Source: Clostridiales bacterium
Lineage (GTDB): Bacteria; Bacillota; Clostridia; Oscillospirales; CAG-272
Reading direction: 5' to 3'
Assembly: GCA_012514145.1 (NCBI GenBank)
Contig: JAAZAV010000026.1
Location: 1-64,000 of the forward strand
Length of the DNA: 64,000 nt
Part shown: positions 26,897 to 35,464 of the stretch, in pieces
How positions within the stretch are numbered: position 1 is the first letter of the stretch
How the letters are laid out: each line of letters begins with the position of its first letter
Made by a program: the position numbers and the translations under genes
The notes under the pieces: model-generated
Database searches by the model: none
Seen by the model: only the letters and a program-made list of their open reading frames with translations
What the model was told of the DNA's origin: nothing

Positions 26897-28372
26897 ATGA
26901 AACGCAACATGACAATCTCATTGCTGCTTGTTTTGTGCGCTGCGTTCATATTAAGCTCATGCGGCGGCAGCGGTACTAAGACAGACACGGCAGTGAAAGT
27001 AACGGAAACGGCAGCAGATACGGTAGAGACAACAACCGGTGAGCTTAAACCCGATCTTCCTGACAGTAACTTCGAAGGCTATGAGTTCGTTATACTCGAC
27101 TCGAACGCCAGCGATACCAACGGCGTTGACTGGGTGACATATGATGTCTATACCGAAGAACAGAACGGCGATGCGATTAACGACGCAGTCTATACACGCA
27201 ACCTCTACCTTGCCGAGACATACAATGTTGTTATCAAGGAGTTTCAGGGTGTTACACTTACTCTTGCTCAGAAAGCGGTTTCATCAGGCGACTCGATCTA
27301 CGATGCAGTAATGACTAACTTTGTAGCAGCCTCGACACTCGCCCAGAACGGTATGACCTATGACATGTATGACATTCCGTACATCGATCTCTCACAGCCC
27401 TGGTGGGATCAGAACGGTGTCGAGACCCTCTCGATCGGCGGACACATGAACTACGCAACGGGTGATATAACCTGTATCGTAAACGACGCAACCTGGACGC
27501 TGATGTTTAATAAGCAGCTTGCCGAGGATTTCAACTTCGATTTTTACAGTCTTGTCGACAACGATCAGTGGAACTTCGATCTTATGTATGAAATGTCGAC
27601 TCAGGTTTCCGCAGATAAGAACGGTGACGGTGTGCGCAAGTTCGCCGACGACCAGTTCGGAATTATCGCAACCGGCGACATTGCTCAGGCGTTCCTTTAT
27701 GCAGGCGGCATGCTAATCGCCGATAAGGATGCCGACGACCTCCCTGCACTTAAACTTGACGTTGACCGCATGGCAACAGTTGCTGAAAAGGCAGGTGCCT
27801 ATTGTGTTGATAAGGAGGTTATGGTCAGCAATCACCTCGATTCCTCAATAAGTACCGATAATCTGCGTATCGGATTCCAGGAAGCCAGAGCCCTCTTCTA
27901 CGGCGAATGTATGCAATGTATCAAGCGTATGCGCGAGTCCGAGACCGATTTCGGTGTCATTCCATGGCCGAAATTCTTTGAGACGCAGGACAGATACTAC
28001 TCCTTCGTACATTCTACCGCCGGCAAGTGCATAACTGTACCCAGCACACAGACCGAGCTTGAAAGAACAGGTATCGTGCTTGAAGCGATGGCTGCTAAGT
28101 CCAAATATACACTTACCGTTGCATATTACGATGTTTCCATGACCAACAAATTCATCCGTGACGAGGAATCCGCCCGCATGCTGGATGTTATCCTCGCCAA
28201 CCGCGTCTATGACCTGGGTTATATCTATGACTGGGGCGGACTCTATTCCGGACTTCGCGCAGTAGTTACTGGAAACACCGGCAACTTCGCCTCCAAGTAT
28301 GAGTCTCTTACTCCCGCCTTCAATGCGGCAATGCAGAAGACTGTAGACTACTTCCTGGAGCACAACGCATAA
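26897..28372 (+). CDS. Extracellular solute-binding lipoprotein (family 1 type)
   Basis: A 491-residue ABC-transporter substrate-binding protein, probably for an oligosaccharide. The N-terminus is a lipoprotein signal with lipobox ILSSC (about residue 23), followed by a Thr-rich linker. The body has the two-lobe binding-protein pattern (FEGYEFVILDSN, DGDINDAVYTRN-like region, WNFDLMYEMSTQVSADKNGDG). It would be anchored to the outer face of the membrane. No permease or ATPase gene lies in the window, so it is an orphan or works with a remote transporter. Strong expression is likely from its consensus promoter, probably regulated through the TGTTTAAC repeats. GGAG site before the ATG. Confidence 0.85.
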   Translation: MKRNMTISLLLVLCAAFILSSCGGSGTKTDTAVKVTETAADTVETTTGELKPDLPDSNFEGYEFVILDSNASDTNGVDWVTYDVYTEEQNGDAINDAVYTRNLYLAETYNVVIKEFQGVTLTLAQKAVSSGDSIYDAVMTNFVAASTLAQNGMTYDMYDIPYIDLSQPWWDQNGVETLSIGGHMNYATGDITCIVNDATWTLMFNKQLAEDFNFDFYSLVDNDQWNFDLMYEMSTQVSADKNGDGVRKFADDQFGIIATGDIAQAFLYAGGMLIADKDADDLPALKLDVDRMATVAEKAGAYCVDKEVMVSNHLDSSISTDNLRIGFQEARALFYGECMQCIKRMRESETDFGVIPWPKFFETQDRYYSFVHSTAGKCITVPSTQTELERTGIVLEAMAAKSKYTLTVAYYDVSMTNKFIRDEESARMLDVILANRVYDLGYIYDWGGLYSGLRAVVTGNTGNFASKYESLTPAFNAAMQKTVDYFLEHNA

Positions 28373-28388
28373 TCCTATGATAATTCAT

Positions 28389-28417
28389 AAAAGACCGTTC
28401 GTTATGGACGGTCTTTT
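28389..28417 (+). terminator. Terminator of the solute-binding lipoprotein gene
   Basis: The perfect 10-bp stem AAAAGACCGT / ACGGTCTTTT with a 9-base loop starts 17 bp after the stop codon. The A/T arms let it serve both strands. Confidence 0.92.
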
Positions 28418-28486
28418 ATTGTTTCGTGCTTATGCGTTTATAAATGAATACGATTATAAATTATCACTTTGCCATGCCGGAGTTTG

Positions 28487-30343
28487 TTACCAATCCCAAT
28501 CGGTATAGCTGATACCTATGACATCAGCTTCGTACACAACTTCGAGCTGCCCGTCTACAACTTCTATGCCGACCGTTTGGTCACCGCCAAAGTATATATG
28601 TTTGGATATACTCCGCACAACAGGGAGTACCGCCTGTCCATTCCCGCTGGGACCGCGCAGCGCTCCGCCTGAGGATTGTGGATATAGCGAATACGTGGGC
28701 TTCATAAAGTTGTATAAGGTCTTAAGATTGTTCCAGCCGTGGTGCGAAACCTGAAGTATATCGGTTTTAAACTCCGCGCGGTCGTAGTAGCTGACGAGCA
28801 CCTTCTCCGCTTCTTTATTGATATCACCGGTCAGCAGGAACACATGATCGTCAAATAAAACTCTAAGTACGGTGCAGCTGTCATTGAAATCCGTTGAAGC
28901 GTATTTACCGGTAACCGGCATTATCTGATCCTCGAGGGTATACATGACATCCATCTTGATATCAGCCAGCTGAATCGATTCGCCTGTGTGAGGTTTGTGA
29001 TATATTACGTCAGAGTAAAATTCCTGTACATAATTCAGTGTTTTGGTGAATTTGGCAGTCGCCTCGGTGAAGTTGTACATCATTCGCTCAAGCTCAAACC
29101 TGTCGTGGTAGAGAGTGAGGAAACGTGCGAATCCCACATAGTGATCGGGATGACAGTGGGATATAAACCAACAGCTGATGCGTATTTTTTCACCCTCCGG
29201 AACGCCGGTAACCTCGCGGCAGAAGTCCAGAAGACCGTCGGCAGCCTGATTGCTCATCTCGGCGTTGTCTCCGCCGTCAACGATAACCAGACTGTTATCA
29301 GCCAGTTTTATGATATACATGTGACCGCAGTTCAGCCGAGTTCCGCCGTTTTTGGAGAAATCTATACCGTTGGGGTCCATAACAAGACCGTACTGGTAAA
29401 CGGTGGTGTTGTCGCCGGGCTGCTTGTCATAGCTGTAGCAAAATTCCTCAAGCGGCGCCGTGTCGCACTGATCGAGAACGAACCGCGCATATCTTACTTT
29501 TTCGGCATAATATGCGTAGGCAGAGACAGCATTCTTAGTCAGTCTGTAGGCGGTTATGCCGTTTACGCCGGAAACACTATCGGCATTAAAGCCGTAACTC
29601 TCAGCCTTTTTAATATAATCGGCGAATTCCGCAGCGCTTGTGCCGTAGGAGCAGACGACACGGCAATCGGTATCGTATCTATTATACCCGATCTTTTCGG
29701 AATAATAATCGGTGGATAGCTTGCCGCCTTCGTATGCAGGCAGCCCGGGCATGTCCCAGTTGTCGCGGAAATAGCCCGAAAGGTCTCCGACGATGTCCAG
29801 GTCGTCGGGAATGGTACCGACACCGTTGGAGTCGACATCTATAAGACCGATAAATTCGTTAACGGCATCTGAAAGCATCCACTCGAGAGTGGCGCAGATA
29901 ACCACACGATTTCCGACAACCTTGATTCTGTATGTACCCGGAGTTAATTCAGCCGCGACAGCCGCTGATTCGGGACGGTTAGTATCGCCGACAAGAATTT
30001 CGGGAGTGCCTTCGGGAGCCGATTCGCCCCGTTTTACCCAGTCGGTTGTAAGCAGGGCATCAACCTTCATCTGGTCGCGAAGGAATTTATGTATCGATGT
30101 CGTAACACTGATAGTCGGTCGTTCGGCTATATCGCTGCGAATTATCGAATAGTTGCATTTGCCGTTTTCGAAGAGAACGAGCACGTTTTCAGCCGGAGAA
30201 GATTCGGAACCGCCGGATTCGGTCACAGCGGTATTTATTTCCGCAGACACCGGAGATTCATCGGCTGAACAGGAAATCAAAAAGAATAACAGCAGAAGAG
30301 TAAGCACGACAAGTGCAGTTCGGCAGAAAATCTTCACAATCAA
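28487..30343 (-). CDS. Metallo-beta-lactamase-fold lipoprotein
   Basis: The signal is hydrophobic with lipobox FLISC, so it is anchored outside. Residues about 45-170 resemble the small accessory domain found ahead of some glycosidases (GTPEILVGDTNRPES). The C-terminal part (about 340-600) is a metallo-hydrolase of ComEC-like type: INIVDGG-like VIVDGGDN, the zinc motif SHCHPDH, LLTGDINKEAEK and QVSHHGW. A surface phosphodiesterase or similar hydrolase is inferred; the substrate is unknown. Start uncertain: the track frame opens at GTG 30352, but GAGGTG favours TTG 30343 (GTG 30337 is also possible). It is transcribed away from the hydrogenase cluster's end, with its own promoter. Confidence 0.75.
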   Translation of the reverse strand: MIVKIFCRTALVVLTLLLLFFLISCSADESPVSAEINTAVTESGGSESSPAENVLVLFENGKCNYSIIRSDIAERPTISVTTSIHKFLRDQMKVDALLTTDWVKRGESAPEGTPEILVGDTNRPESAAVAAELTPGTYRIKVVGNRVVICATLEWMLSDAVNEFIGLIDVDSNGVGTIPDDLDIVGDLSGYFRDNWDMPGLPAYEGGKLSTDYYSEKIGYNRYDTDCRVVCSYGTSAAEFADYIKKAESYGFNADSVSGVNGITAYRLTKNAVSAYAYYAEKVRYARFVLDQCDTAPLEEFCYSYDKQPGDNTTVYQYGLVMDPNGIDFSKNGGTRLNCGHMYIIKLADNSLVIVDGGDNAEMSNQAADGLLDFCREVTGVPEGEKIRISCWFISHCHPDHYVGFARFLTLYHDRFELERMMYNFTEATAKFTKTLNYVQEFYSDVIYHKPHTGESIQLADIKMDVMYTLEDQIMPVTGKYASTDFNDSCTVLRVLFDDHVFLLTGDINKEAEKVLVSYYDRAEFKTDILQVSHHGWNNLKTLYNFMKPTYSLYPQSSGGALRGPSGNGQAVLPVVRSISKHIYFGGDQTVGIEVVDGQLEVVYEADVIGISYTDWDW

Positions 30344-30379
30344 AGTTAACACACCTCACTAATATACATATATCATTCA

Positions 30380-30408
30380 ATTATATATCGGGTTTTGCCG
30401 GACAACAA
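30380..30408 (-). promoter_or_regulatory. Promoter of the metallo-hydrolase lipoprotein gene
   Basis: On minus: TTGTTG, 17 bp, TATAAT, about 37 bp before the start codon. Confidence 0.65.
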
Positions 30409-30432
30409 GCGATATTATGTAAATGTTCCTGT

Positions 30433-30469
30433 AAAAAAGTTCGGCGGCTCGGATAATTTCGAGCCGCCG
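30433..30469 (-). terminator. Terminator of the hydrogenase operon
   Basis: On minus the perfect 10-bp stem CGGCGGCTCG / CGAGCCGCCG with an 8-base loop is followed by AACTTTTTT. It begins 11 bp after the hydA stop codon. Confidence 0.92.
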
Positions 30470-30479
30470 CGGTTATGCC

Positions 30480-32228
30480 TTATTTATTGTATAGTCCGCG
30501 CTTCACATACGATGTGTGAAGAACCTCATGAGCCTTGTGGCTGTTGGGCGCTCCGAAGTATTCATCATACAGAGCCTTGACGGCACTGTTCTCGTGGGAC
30601 TTGCGGAGATCGTTTTTCTTGTCGGATTTATACAGAACAGCCGCTCTTACGGCGCGAAGGTCGATAGTCTCGCGGACCTTAGCGGGCTGAGTGGGCTGAC
30701 CGCCGCCGTTGACGCAGCCGCCCGGGCAGGCCATGATTTCAATGAAGTCGACCTGCTCCTCACCGTTTCTGACTCTGGTAAGCAGTTCCTTTGCGTTAGC
30801 GGTACCGCTGCATACGGCAACCTTAAGCTCGATGTCGCCCAGCTTATAGGTGGCGCGCTTGATGGGATCTGTGCCGCGGACATCCGAGAAGTCGAGGCAC
30901 TCGAGCTTCTTGTTAAGAACAACCTCGGCTGCGGTTCTGAGAGCAGCTTCCATAACGCCGCCGGTTGCGCCGAATATTTCGCCTGCGCCGGAAGCGAGTG
31001 CGAAGGGCTCGTCAAACTCCTCATCGGGAAGGTTGACAAAGTCGATACCTGAAACGGTGATCATTCTGCCCAGTTCGCGGGTGGTGATTGCGACATCAAC
31101 ATCCGGAACACCGGCTGCCGACTGACCGTCGCGCTGGACCTCGAACTTTTTGGCAGTGCAGGGAATTGCCGATACAAAGAAGATATCCTTCGGATCAAGT
31201 CCGTGCTTCTCGGCATAGAAGGTCTTGTAGACAGCGCCGAACATCTGCTGCGGACTCTTGCATGTGGAGAGATTCTCGGTGAAATCCGGGAAGTAATGCT
31301 CGCAGAACTTGATCCAGCCGGGAGAACAGGAGGTAATCATCGGAAGCTTGCCGCCGTTCTGGAGCCTGTCAAGGAACTCATAGGCTTCTTCCATGATGGT
31401 AAGGTCGGCAGTGAGATTCATGTTGTAAACGCCGTCAAAGCCGAGATGTCTGAGGGCGGCAACCATTTTGCCCTCAACATCGGTGCCGGGAGCCATGCCG
31501 AAGCACTCGCCCAGAGTGGCGCGCACGGACGGAGCCGTGCAGATTGCTACATGCTTCTTGGGATCCGCCAGAGCCTCGAACACCTTCGCGGTGTCGTCGC
31601 GCTCTCTGAGAGCCGCGGTGGGGCAGGCAACTATGCACTGACCGCAGTTAATACAGGAAGACTCGCCCAGCTTGCCCTCGAATGCACACCCGATATGAGT
31701 ATCATACCCGCGGTCAAGCGCACCTATAACGCTGACGCCCTGGTACTTGTCGCAGACTGCCACGCAGCGGCGGCAGAGGATGCACTTGTTATTGTCGCGG
31801 ATGATGGCTGCGGAACTGTCGTCGACCTTGTAGGTCACATCATGCGGAATAGCGAAATGACCGGCATTAACACCGTATTCGTTGCAGAGTGTCTGAAGCT
31901 CGCAGGAGGTGCTGCGGGAACAGGACAGGCACTTCATCTCGTGATTGGAGAGAACCAGCTCAAGGTTAATCTTGCGCGCCGCCCTGATAGCGGGTGAATT
32001 GGTAACTATCTCCATGCCCTCATTTACGGGGTAAACGCAGGCGGTAACCATCCCGCGGGCGCCCTTAACTTCAACAAGGCAGAGACGGCAAGCGCCGATC
32101 GCGTTGATGTCCTTCAGGTAACAGAGGGTCGGAATATCTATATTGGCGGCTCTTGCAGCTTCGAGAACTGTGTAGTTGCTCGGAACCGTATAAGGGCGGC
32201 CGTTAATTTTAATGTTGACGGTATCCAT
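30480..32228 (-). CDS. hydA: NADH-dependent [FeFe] hydrogenase catalytic subunit
   Basis: Reduces protons to H2 with electrons from NADH (perhaps with ferredoxin) in the cytoplasm. The 582 residues contain, in order: a plant-type [2Fe-2S] domain (NIDIPTLCYLKDINAIGACR), a His/Cys cluster segment (HEMKCLSCSRSTSC), two [4Fe-4S] motifs (CILCRRCVAVC, CINCGQCIVACP), then the H-cluster domain with TSCSPGW, TCKSPQQ, IPCTAKKFE and EIMACPGGCVNGGGQP. A short C-terminal extension follows, as in group A trimeric enzymes. The first H-cluster motif has Ser where TSCCPxW is usual. Last gene of hydC-hydB-hydA, 25 bp after hydB, then a terminator. The maturases hydE, hydF and hydG are not in the window. Confidence 0.95.
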   Translation of the reverse strand: MDTVNIKINGRPYTVPSNYTVLEAARAANIDIPTLCYLKDINAIGACRLCLVEVKGARGMVTACVYPVNEGMEIVTNSPAIRAARKINLELVLSNHEMKCLSCSRSTSCELQTLCNEYGVNAGHFAIPHDVTYKVDDSSAAIIRDNNKCILCRRCVAVCDKYQGVSVIGALDRGYDTHIGCAFEGKLGESSCINCGQCIVACPTAALRERDDTAKVFEALADPKKHVAICTAPSVRATLGECFGMAPGTDVEGKMVAALRHLGFDGVYNMNLTADLTIMEEAYEFLDRLQNGGKLPMITSCSPGWIKFCEHYFPDFTENLSTCKSPQQMFGAVYKTFYAEKHGLDPKDIFFVSAIPCTAKKFEVQRDGQSAAGVPDVDVAITTRELGRMITVSGIDFVNLPDEEFDEPFALASGAGEIFGATGGVMEAALRTAAEVVLNKKLECLDFSDVRGTDPIKRATYKLGDIELKVAVCSGTANAKELLTRVRNGEEQVDFIEIMACPGGCVNGGGQPTQPAKVRETIDLRAVRAAVLYKSDKKNDLRKSHENSAVKALYDEYFGAPNSHKAHEVLHTSYVKRGLYNK

Positions 32229-32253
32229 TAATGTCAGGCTCCTTTCGTTTTGC

Positions 32254-34134
32254 TTATTTCCTTACGATGGCGCCGAACTTGCACTTTTCCATGCATGCGC
32301 CGCACTTGATACACTTGGAGGAATCGATGGTGTGCGGCTTCTTGACCTCGCCGCTGATGGCGCCGACCGGGCAGACGCGGATGCAAGCGGTACAGCCCTT
32401 GCACTTTTCTGCGATAATCTCATAGCTGAGAAGTTCCTTGCATACGCCTGCCGGGCACTTCTTGTCAACTACATGTGCGATATACTCGTCACGGAAATAG
32501 TGGAGAGTAGAGAGAACCGGGTTCGGAGCTGTCTGACCGAGTCCGCAAAGGGAGGCAGATTTAATATAGTTGCAGAGCTCTTCGAGCTTGTCGAGATCCG
32601 CAAGCTCACCGTTGCCGGCTATAATCTTGTCAAGAGTCTCAAGCAGTCTCTTGGTACCTATACGGCAGGGAGCGCACTTGCCGCAGGACTCGTCGACAGT
32701 GAAGTCGAGGAAGAAACGGGCGATGTCAACCATACAGGTGTCTTCGTCCATAACTATAAGTCCGCCGGAGCCCATCATGGCGCCGATGGCAAGTAGGTTG
32801 TCATAATCTATCTCGGTGTCCTGGAGGGAAGCCGGAATACATCCGCCGGAAGGTCCGCCGGTCTGAGCCGCTTTAAACTTCTTGCCGTCCGGGATGCCGC
32901 CGCCTATCTCGTCGATAACGGTGCGGAGAGTTGTACCCATCGGAATCTCAACAAGGCCGGTGTTGGTAATATTACCGCCGAGGGCGAAAACCTTGGTACC
33001 CTTCGACTTTTCGGTACCCATAGACGAGAACCAGTCTGCGCCGCGGAGAATGATCTGAGCTACATTGGCATAGGTCTCAACATTGTTGAGAATCGTAGGC
33101 TGACCGAACAGACCCTTTACCGCCGGGAAGGGGGGACGCGGACGCGGCTCGCCTCTGTTGCCCTCGATGGAGGTCATGAGAGCGGTCTCCTCGCCGCAAA
33201 CGAAAGCGCCTGCGCCGAAACGGAGCTTAAGCTCAAAGGAGAAGTCGGTGCCGAAAATGTTGCTGCCAAGCAGACCATATTCATGAGCTGCGTCGATGGC
33301 GATCTGCAGTCTCTTAATTGCAATTGGGTACTCGGCCCTTACATAGATATAACCCTCGTCGGAACCGATAGCATAACCCGCAATTGCCATAGCTTCGATA
33401 ATTGCATGGGGGTCGCCCTCAAGCACCGAACGATCCATGAATGCGCCCGGGTCGCCCTCGTCGGCGTTGCAGCAAACGTACTTCTTATCGCTCTGGGAAG
33501 CCTTGGCGAACATCCACTTTCTGCCGGCGGGGAAACCTGCGCCGCCTCTGCCGCGCAGCCCGGAATCCAGCATGACTTTGATGACATCATCCGGAGTCAT
33601 GGATGTGAGAACCCTGTTCAGAGCCTTATAACCGTCGCGGGCTATATACTCGTCGATGTTCTCCGGGTCAATAACGCCGCAGTTGCGCATTGCAACGCGC
33701 TTCTGCTTGGCGTAGAATTTTGTATCTTCAATTGATGTTGCTTCCTCGGGAGTGCCGCTGGCGTTGTTGGCGCCGACGGTATACTCGGTGATGACTTCGC
33801 CGCCCTTGATATGCTTCTCGAATACTTCGAGAGCCTTCTCAGCGGTCATCTTTACATAGGTAACTCTCGGCTGACCGGCCTTGTAAACCTCGAATACAGG
33901 CTCATACTGGCAGATGCCTACACAGCCGGTCTGGGAAACGGTAATGTCATCGCTGCCGAATTCTGCGGCAGCCTTAACCAGCGCGTCGAATATGGGAGTG
34001 GCACCGGCTGCTATACCGCAGGTTGCCAGTCCTACGACAATACGTGTCTTGCCGCTGTCGGGAGCGAGCTCGACCTTGCCAACATTTGCGTTCTGTACGG
34101 CAGCAAGCTCATCTGAGTTTCTGATGAATGCCAT
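32254..34134 (-). CDS. hydB: Hydrogenase NADH-oxidising subunit, NuoF-like
   Basis: Diaphorase subunit that oxidises NADH through FMN and passes electrons to HydA. The 626 residues show an N-terminal thioredoxin-like [2Fe-2S] domain (LATCGIAAG, TGCVGICQYEP), the NADH/FMN domain (RGRGGAGFPAGRKW, GAFVCGEETAL), the SLBB region, the [4Fe-4S] motif ESCGKCAPCRIGTKR, and a C-terminal two-cluster ferredoxin domain (CKGCTACIRVCP, CIKCGACMEKCK). This layout is that of bifurcating or NAD-linked hydrogenase HydB/HndC. Translated from GGAGGTATAG before the ATG. The upstream hydC is 118 bp away with a hairpin between. Confidence 0.94.
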   Translation of the reverse strand: MAFIRNSDELAAVQNANVGKVELAPDSGKTRIVVGLATCGIAAGATPIFDALVKAAAEFGSDDITVSQTGCVGICQYEPVFEVYKAGQPRVTYVKMTAEKALEVFEKHIKGGEVITEYTVGANNASGTPEEATSIEDTKFYAKQKRVAMRNCGVIDPENIDEYIARDGYKALNRVLTSMTPDDVIKVMLDSGLRGRGGAGFPAGRKWMFAKASQSDKKYVCCNADEGDPGAFMDRSVLEGDPHAIIEAMAIAGYAIGSDEGYIYVRAEYPIAIKRLQIAIDAAHEYGLLGSNIFGTDFSFELKLRFGAGAFVCGEETALMTSIEGNRGEPRPRPPFPAVKGLFGQPTILNNVETYANVAQIILRGADWFSSMGTEKSKGTKVFALGGNITNTGLVEIPMGTTLRTVIDEIGGGIPDGKKFKAAQTGGPSGGCIPASLQDTEIDYDNLLAIGAMMGSGGLIVMDEDTCMVDIARFFLDFTVDESCGKCAPCRIGTKRLLETLDKIIAGNGELADLDKLEELCNYIKSASLCGLGQTAPNPVLSTLHYFRDEYIAHVVDKKCPAGVCKELLSYEIIAEKCKGCTACIRVCPVGAISGEVKKPHTIDSSKCIKCGACMEKCKFGAIVRK

Positions 34135-34170
34135 AAAAAAACTATACCTCCGAATTATTTATGAAGCTTG

Positions 34171-34205
34171 ACCGCGCCGCCGATAGCGGATATGGCAGGC
34201 GCGGT
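34171..34205 (-). other. Intercistronic stem-loop between hydC and hydB
   Basis: The 8-bp stem ACCGCGCC / GGCGCGGT continues inward with GCC / GGC and an inner CCG-ATAG-CGG. There is no T-run, so it is not a classical terminator. It may mark mRNA processing or set subunit ratios. Confidence 0.55.
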
Positions 34206-34252
34206 GCATCTCGACCGGGTCAATGCCGGCCTCAGATGCCTGTCTGCCGTGT

Positions 34253-34747
34253 TTATTTATATTTGGCGAGGATACCGGCAATTTCGTTCTTCTTGACTCT
34301 GCCGTAAACATCGCCGTTGATGGTCATAACCGGAGCAAGACCGCATGCGCCTATGCAGCGGGTTGCCTCGAGGGAAAACTTGCCGTCGGGAGAAACAGAA
34401 CCGGATGCAACACCCAGCTGAGCTGTAATCTCATCAATGACGTCCTGTGAGCCCTTTACATAGCAGGCGGTGCCGAGACACACGTTTATGGCAACCTCGC
34501 CGGCAGGGTTGAGCTTGAACTGGGAATAGAAAGATGCGATACCGTATATCTCCGTGAGGGAAACACCGGTTTCTCTGGCAATGATAGTCTGAACTTCAAT
34601 AGGCAGATATCCATAGATATCCTGAGCCTCCTGAAGAATCGGCAGCATTGCGCCCTTGGTACCGCGGTACTTCTCGATAACAGCCTTCAGCTGAGCCTCC
34701 TGCTCGGGAGTGCCGCGAAAGGCTACCGTGGTCTGCTTCTTTTTCAT
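34253..34747 (-). CDS. hydC: Hydrogenase [2Fe-2S] subunit, NuoE-like
   Basis: A 164-residue thioredoxin-like ferredoxin that passes electrons between the flavin subunit and the rest of the hydrogenase. It shows the NuoE pattern: helical N-terminus (KGAMLPILQEAQDIYGYLP), then the four cluster cysteines in CLGTACYVKG and CIGACGLAP. The track frame opens at 34819, but the family begins near MKKKQTT, and GGAGG lies upstream of ATG 34747 (spacing about 11, a little long). First gene of the operon, with operator-like repeats in its upstream region. Confidence 0.93.
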   Translation of the reverse strand: MKKKQTTVAFRGTPEQEAQLKAVIEKYRGTKGAMLPILQEAQDIYGYLPIEVQTIIARETGVSLTEIYGIASFYSQFKLNPAGEVAINVCLGTACYVKGSQDVIDEITAQLGVASGSVSPDGKFSLEATRCIGACGLAPVMTINGDVYGRVKKNEIAGILAKYK

Positions 34748-34836
34748 AACCTGTATGACCTCCGTACAAATTGAAACAATAATAAGGGAATTTCTTCTGT
34801 TCATTTTACAATAAAACACGATAAAAAGCTATACTA

Positions 34837-34856
34837 ATTCTCAAAATTATGAGAAT
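34837..34856. promoter_or_regulatory. Perfect inverted repeat upstream of the hydrogenase operon
   Basis: ATTCTCA-AAATTA-TGAGAAT, 7-bp arms. It lies about 90 bp before the hydC ATG, just upstream of a TATAGC-like -10 on the minus strand, so it could be the operator of the operon. Confidence 0.6.
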
Positions 34857-34857
34857 A

Positions 34858-34882
34858 TTTACAAATGACCGTATTTTGTAAA
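34858..34882. promoter_or_regulatory. Second inverted repeat upstream of the hydrogenase operon
   Basis: TTTACAA / TTGTAAA, perfect 7-bp arms separated by 11 bases, next to the repeat at 34837. Confidence 0.45.
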
Positions 34883-34965
34883 ATATTACCCGTATGCGGC
34901 ATCACCATTGTTTATATCGCCGAAAAGCACATGTTAAATAATCACAAAAGTAACACGGGCGGCGG

Positions 34966-34994
34966 TTGACAATGAAAAGACGGTGATGTATACT
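34966..34994 (+). promoter_or_regulatory. Consensus promoter pointing antisense into the DUF1294 gene
   Basis: A perfect TTGACA, 17 bp, TATACT. Transcription would start near 35001 and run antisense through the DUF1294 gene, whose stop codon is at 35013-35015. No plus-strand gene follows until 36695. Confidence 0.6.
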
Positions 34995-35012
34995 TAACAG
35001 GGTCGGATAACT

Positions 35013-35336
35013 CTATCTCCCAAGCACAATTATCAGAACGGCAGCCAGCAAATGCAGCATCAGAAACAGCGGTACTGATATGATAAACCTCATGTGCTGT
35101 GTCTTATGTCTTAACAGTCTCATGCCTAAAAGCGAGCCTAGTGAGCCTCCGAACGCCGCAAGCGCTATGAGTGTCGTCTCCGGAATACGCCATTTGCCGT
35201 TTTTTGCCTTGTGCTTATCGATGCCGTATGCCGAAAAAGCGACAATGTTTATGACAGCGAGATAACCGATGACATAGACCGGATATGCCGTACAGAAATC
35301 GTATATTACCGATGCTGCTGAACGAAGCGTTTCCAT
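35013..35336 (-). CDS. DUF1294 small membrane protein
   Basis: A 107-residue protein with three hydrophobic segments (about 15-35, 55-75 and 85-105). The family signature AYGIDKHKAKNGKWRIPE is followed by GGSLGSLLGMRLLRHKTQ. Function unknown in the family. The ATG has an AAAGGAGC site. A consensus promoter on the opposite strand at 34966 fires into its 3' end. Its 232-bp upstream gap contains overlapping hairpins. Confidence 0.88.
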   Translation of the reverse strand: METLRSAASVIYDFCTAYPVYVIGYLAVINIVAFSAYGIDKHKAKNGKWRIPETTLIALAAFGGSLGSLLGMRLLRHKTQHMRFIISVPLFLMLHLLAAVLIIVLGR

Positions 35337-35464
35337 GACTGTTGCTCCTTTGAGGTGTTAAGTGATCATCAAGTCGAAAAAGCGAATACCGATTCCCCGT
35401 ATGGATGTGAATACATGTATATCCTCCGTTCGGCGGGAGGTGCCGGATTTGCGGAGTATTTCGT

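Noticed and set aside
28988-29719. 243-aa plus-strand ORF opposite the metallo-hydrolase lipoprotein
   Set aside because: Antisense to the zinc-binding domain; no own motif.
31203-31997. 264-aa plus-strand ORF opposite hydA
   Set aside because: Antisense to iron-sulfur motifs of HydA; no own family pattern.
34931-34947. Exact Rex operator near the hydrogenase operon
   Set aside because: One half-site is short or the spacer is 3 rather than 4 bases, so it is reported only as Rex-like in a finding.
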